From assembly GCF_021117425.1 (NCBI RefSeq), contig NZ_CP088298.1, positions 1,240,001 through 1,304,000 of the forward strand: a stretch of DNA of 64,000 nucleotides, given 5' to 3'. The notes beneath the pieces are model-generated. The model searched no databases and had not been told where the DNA came from. It saw only the letters and a program-made list of their open reading frames with translations. Positions 62,601 through 64,000 of this stretch are shown piece after piece (position 1 is the stretch's first letter; each line of letters starts with the position of its first letter). The position numbers were made by a program, and so were the translations under genes. The stretch comes from Brevibacterium zhoupengii. Its GTDB lineage: Bacteria; Actinomycetota; Actinomycetes; Actinomycetales; Brevibacteriaceae.

Positions 62601-64000
62601 TGGCGAAGAAGACCGCTGACAAGAAAGCTGTGACTCAGCCGCAACTGGGATTCATCGGCATGTGCCGGTGGGCGTGGCGCCAGCTGACGACGATGCGGGT
62701 GGCCCTGATCCTCCTCCTCATCCTCGCTCTGGCTGCGATCCCGGGCTCCCTGCTGCCGCAGCGGATCCAGGACCCGGGCCGAGTCAACACCTTCCTCGAG
62801 TCCAACGGTGCGTGGGGCGAGTTCCTCGACACGATCCAGATGTTCGATGTGTACTCCTCGATCTGGTTCTCCGCGATCTACCTCCTCCTGATGATCTCGC
62901 TCATCGGCTGCGTGATCCCACGTTCGGCTCAGCACTGGAAGGCCATGCGTTCGGCCCCACCCAAGGCGCCGAGGCGGTTGGGTCGGATGCCCGGATACGA
63001 AACCTTCACCTCGGCGATGGGATCCGCGGAGTCTCGCGAGAGTGCGGATCAGGACTTCCTCGACACCGCACAGGCACGCCTGAAGAAGCTCGGCTACCGC
63101 ACGATTCGCCACGATGACCACGTGGCTGCCGAACGCGGCTATCTGCGTGAGACCGGCAACCTGGTCTTCCATATCGCCCTCCTCGTCGCAACTCTGACGA
63201 TGGCGATCGGCTCCCTGTTCGGCTACCAGGGTCAGCGGATCCTCGTCGAGGGCGAGACCTTCACGAACTCCTTGGTCGCCTACGACTCGTTCGAACCGGG
63301 CTCCTACTTCGACGCAGACAGCCTGCCGGACTTCCGGCTCAAGCTCGACGACTTCAACGCCACCTTCGACGACCAGGCCCCGGGCAGTCAGTTCGGCCAG
63401 CCCCGGACCTTTGATGCCAAGGTCACAGCCACCGCTGACGGCAAGAGCGAGCAGCACACACTGCGGGTCAACGAGCCCGTGCGTGTGGCCGGGACGGGCG
63501 TGTACCTGACCGGGAACGGCTATGCTCCGGAGGTCACGGTCAAGGACGCCAAGGGCCAGGTCGTGCAGTCCGGGCCACAGGTCTTCATCCCCGACGGCGG
63601 AGACCCGGGCTACACCTCGGAAGGTGTCATCAAGGTGCCCGACTCTGCTGGTACCCAGATGGGCTTCGTCGGTGTGTTCCTGCCGACGGCGACTCAGAAC
63701 GAGAACGGCGAACTGGTCTCGAGCTTCGCTGAACTGCGCAACCCCTACCTCGTGATGAGCGGCTACACCGGTGACCTCGGCCTCGACGATGGAACCCCGC
63801 AGTCGGTGTACACGATCGATGCAGAGAACATGACGGAGATGACCGACGCCTCGGGCAATCCTCTGCTCATCCAACTGGCCGAGGGGGAGACCCAGGAGCT
63901 GCCCGACGGTGGCTCGGTGACCTTTGACGGAGTCAAACGCTACATCGCCGTCGACATCTCTCAGGACCCGACGCAGGGCCTGATGCTCGTCAGCGCGATC
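62600..64000 (+). CDS. resB: Cytochrome c biogenesis protein ResB (3' end cut by window)
   Basis: Begins with GTG sharing the last base of the ccdA stop and stays open to the window end (467 codons). It shows two early transmembrane helices (MRVALILLLILALAAIPGSLL and SAIYLLLMISLIGCVIP), a third near residue 195 (NLVFHIALLVATLTMAIGSL), and a large extracytoplasmic beta-rich domain. With CcsA, expected just beyond the window, it forms the haem lyase of system II. Confidence 0.92.
   Translation, partial: MAKKTADKKAVTQPQLGFIGMCRWAWRQLTTMRVALILLLILALAAIPGSLLPQRIQDPGRVNTFLESNGAWGEFLDTIQMFDVYSSIWFSAIYLLLMISLIGCVIPRSAQHWKAMRSAPPKAPRRLGRMPGYETFTSAMGSAESRESADQDFLDTAQARLKKLGYRTIRHDDHVAAERGYLRETGNLVFHIALLVATLTMAIGSLFGYQGQRILVEGETFTNSLVAYDSFEPGSYFDADSLPDFRLKLDDFNATFDDQAPGSQFGQPRTFDAKVTATADGKSEQHTLRVNEPVRVAGTGVYLTGNGYAPEVTVKDAKGQVVQSGPQVFIPDGGDPGYTSEGVIKVPDSAGTQMGFVGVFLPTATQNENGELVSSFAELRNPYLVMSGYTGDLGLDDGTPQSVYTIDAENMTEMTDASGNPLLIQLAEGETQELPDGGSVTFDGVKRYIAVDISQDPTQGLMLVSAI

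Overview
The window is about 64 kb of a high-GC actinobacterial chromosome. Lsr2, ClpC, a bS22-type micro-ribosomal protein, a DUF3180/DUF2520 folate neighbourhood and many GTG/TTG starts all point to Actinobacteria. The gene order resembles mycobacterial and corynebacterial chromosomes. The combination of genes fits a Micrococcales genus such as Brevibacterium, but that name is an inference and was not tested. Genes are dense, mostly in operons with ATGA, GTGA or TGATG overlaps. I see no prophage, insertion sequence or CRISPR array.

Layout. (1) 1-9.9 kb: ftsH (5' end cut), folE, folP, a folB-folK fusion, DUF3180, two PH-domain membrane proteins, DUF2520, lysS, a small membrane protein and lsr2. 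The panC/panD/coaX genes usual between DUF2520 and lysS are absent. (2) 10.4-18.4 kb: clpC, an ArgA-type acetyltransferase, mutY, a single-pass extracytoplasmic protein, a VOC protein, radA and map. (3) 18.5-25.4 kb: two small membrane proteins, a FAD oxidase plus ALDH7 pair with a divergent LysR regulator (probable pipecolate/lysine catabolism), two methyltransferases, an ABM monooxygenase behind a perfect palindrome, and DUF4287. (4) 25.4-28.5 kb: a YkoEDC-type thiamine-precursor ECF transporter on the minus strand behind a TPP riboswitch. (5) 28.6-32.4 kb: an LPXTG-anchored metallophosphoesterase, a tandem universal stress protein, a DUF4916 Nudix-like protein and a second ABM protein. (6) 32.6-36.9 kb: the methylcitrate operon prpD-prpB-prpC plus an enoyl-CoA hydratase-like gene. 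(7) 37.0-44.8 kb: ppx, the glycerol genes glpD-glpF-glpK, a GNAT, a sugar-isomerase-like TIM barrel and proC. (8) 44.8-48.1 kb: a GAF-LuxR regulator divergent from a DUF485/ActP acetate symporter pair, then tRNA-Gly(CCC). (9) 48.2-52.3 kb: an unknown protein, the KtrA/KtrB potassium uptake pair and an AcuC-like deacetylase. (10) 52.4-64 kb: bS22, a glutaredoxin-like protein, rex, a fused hemA-hemC, a SUMT-like/HemD fusion, hemB, a MarR regulator, hemL, a histidine phosphatase, then tlpA/ccdA/resB for cytochrome c maturation (resB cut by the window end).

Most notable: the single-frame HemA-HemC fusion in a redox-regulated haem/cytochrome c operon; a TPP riboswitch whose downstream hairpin buries the ykoE ribosome binding site; and a recurrent pattern in which short direct duplications copy the stop-codon-bearing 3' end of a gene (ppx, glpF, luxR, ktrA, DUF2520, VOC), in two cases giving a second in-frame stop exactly 21 nt downstream.
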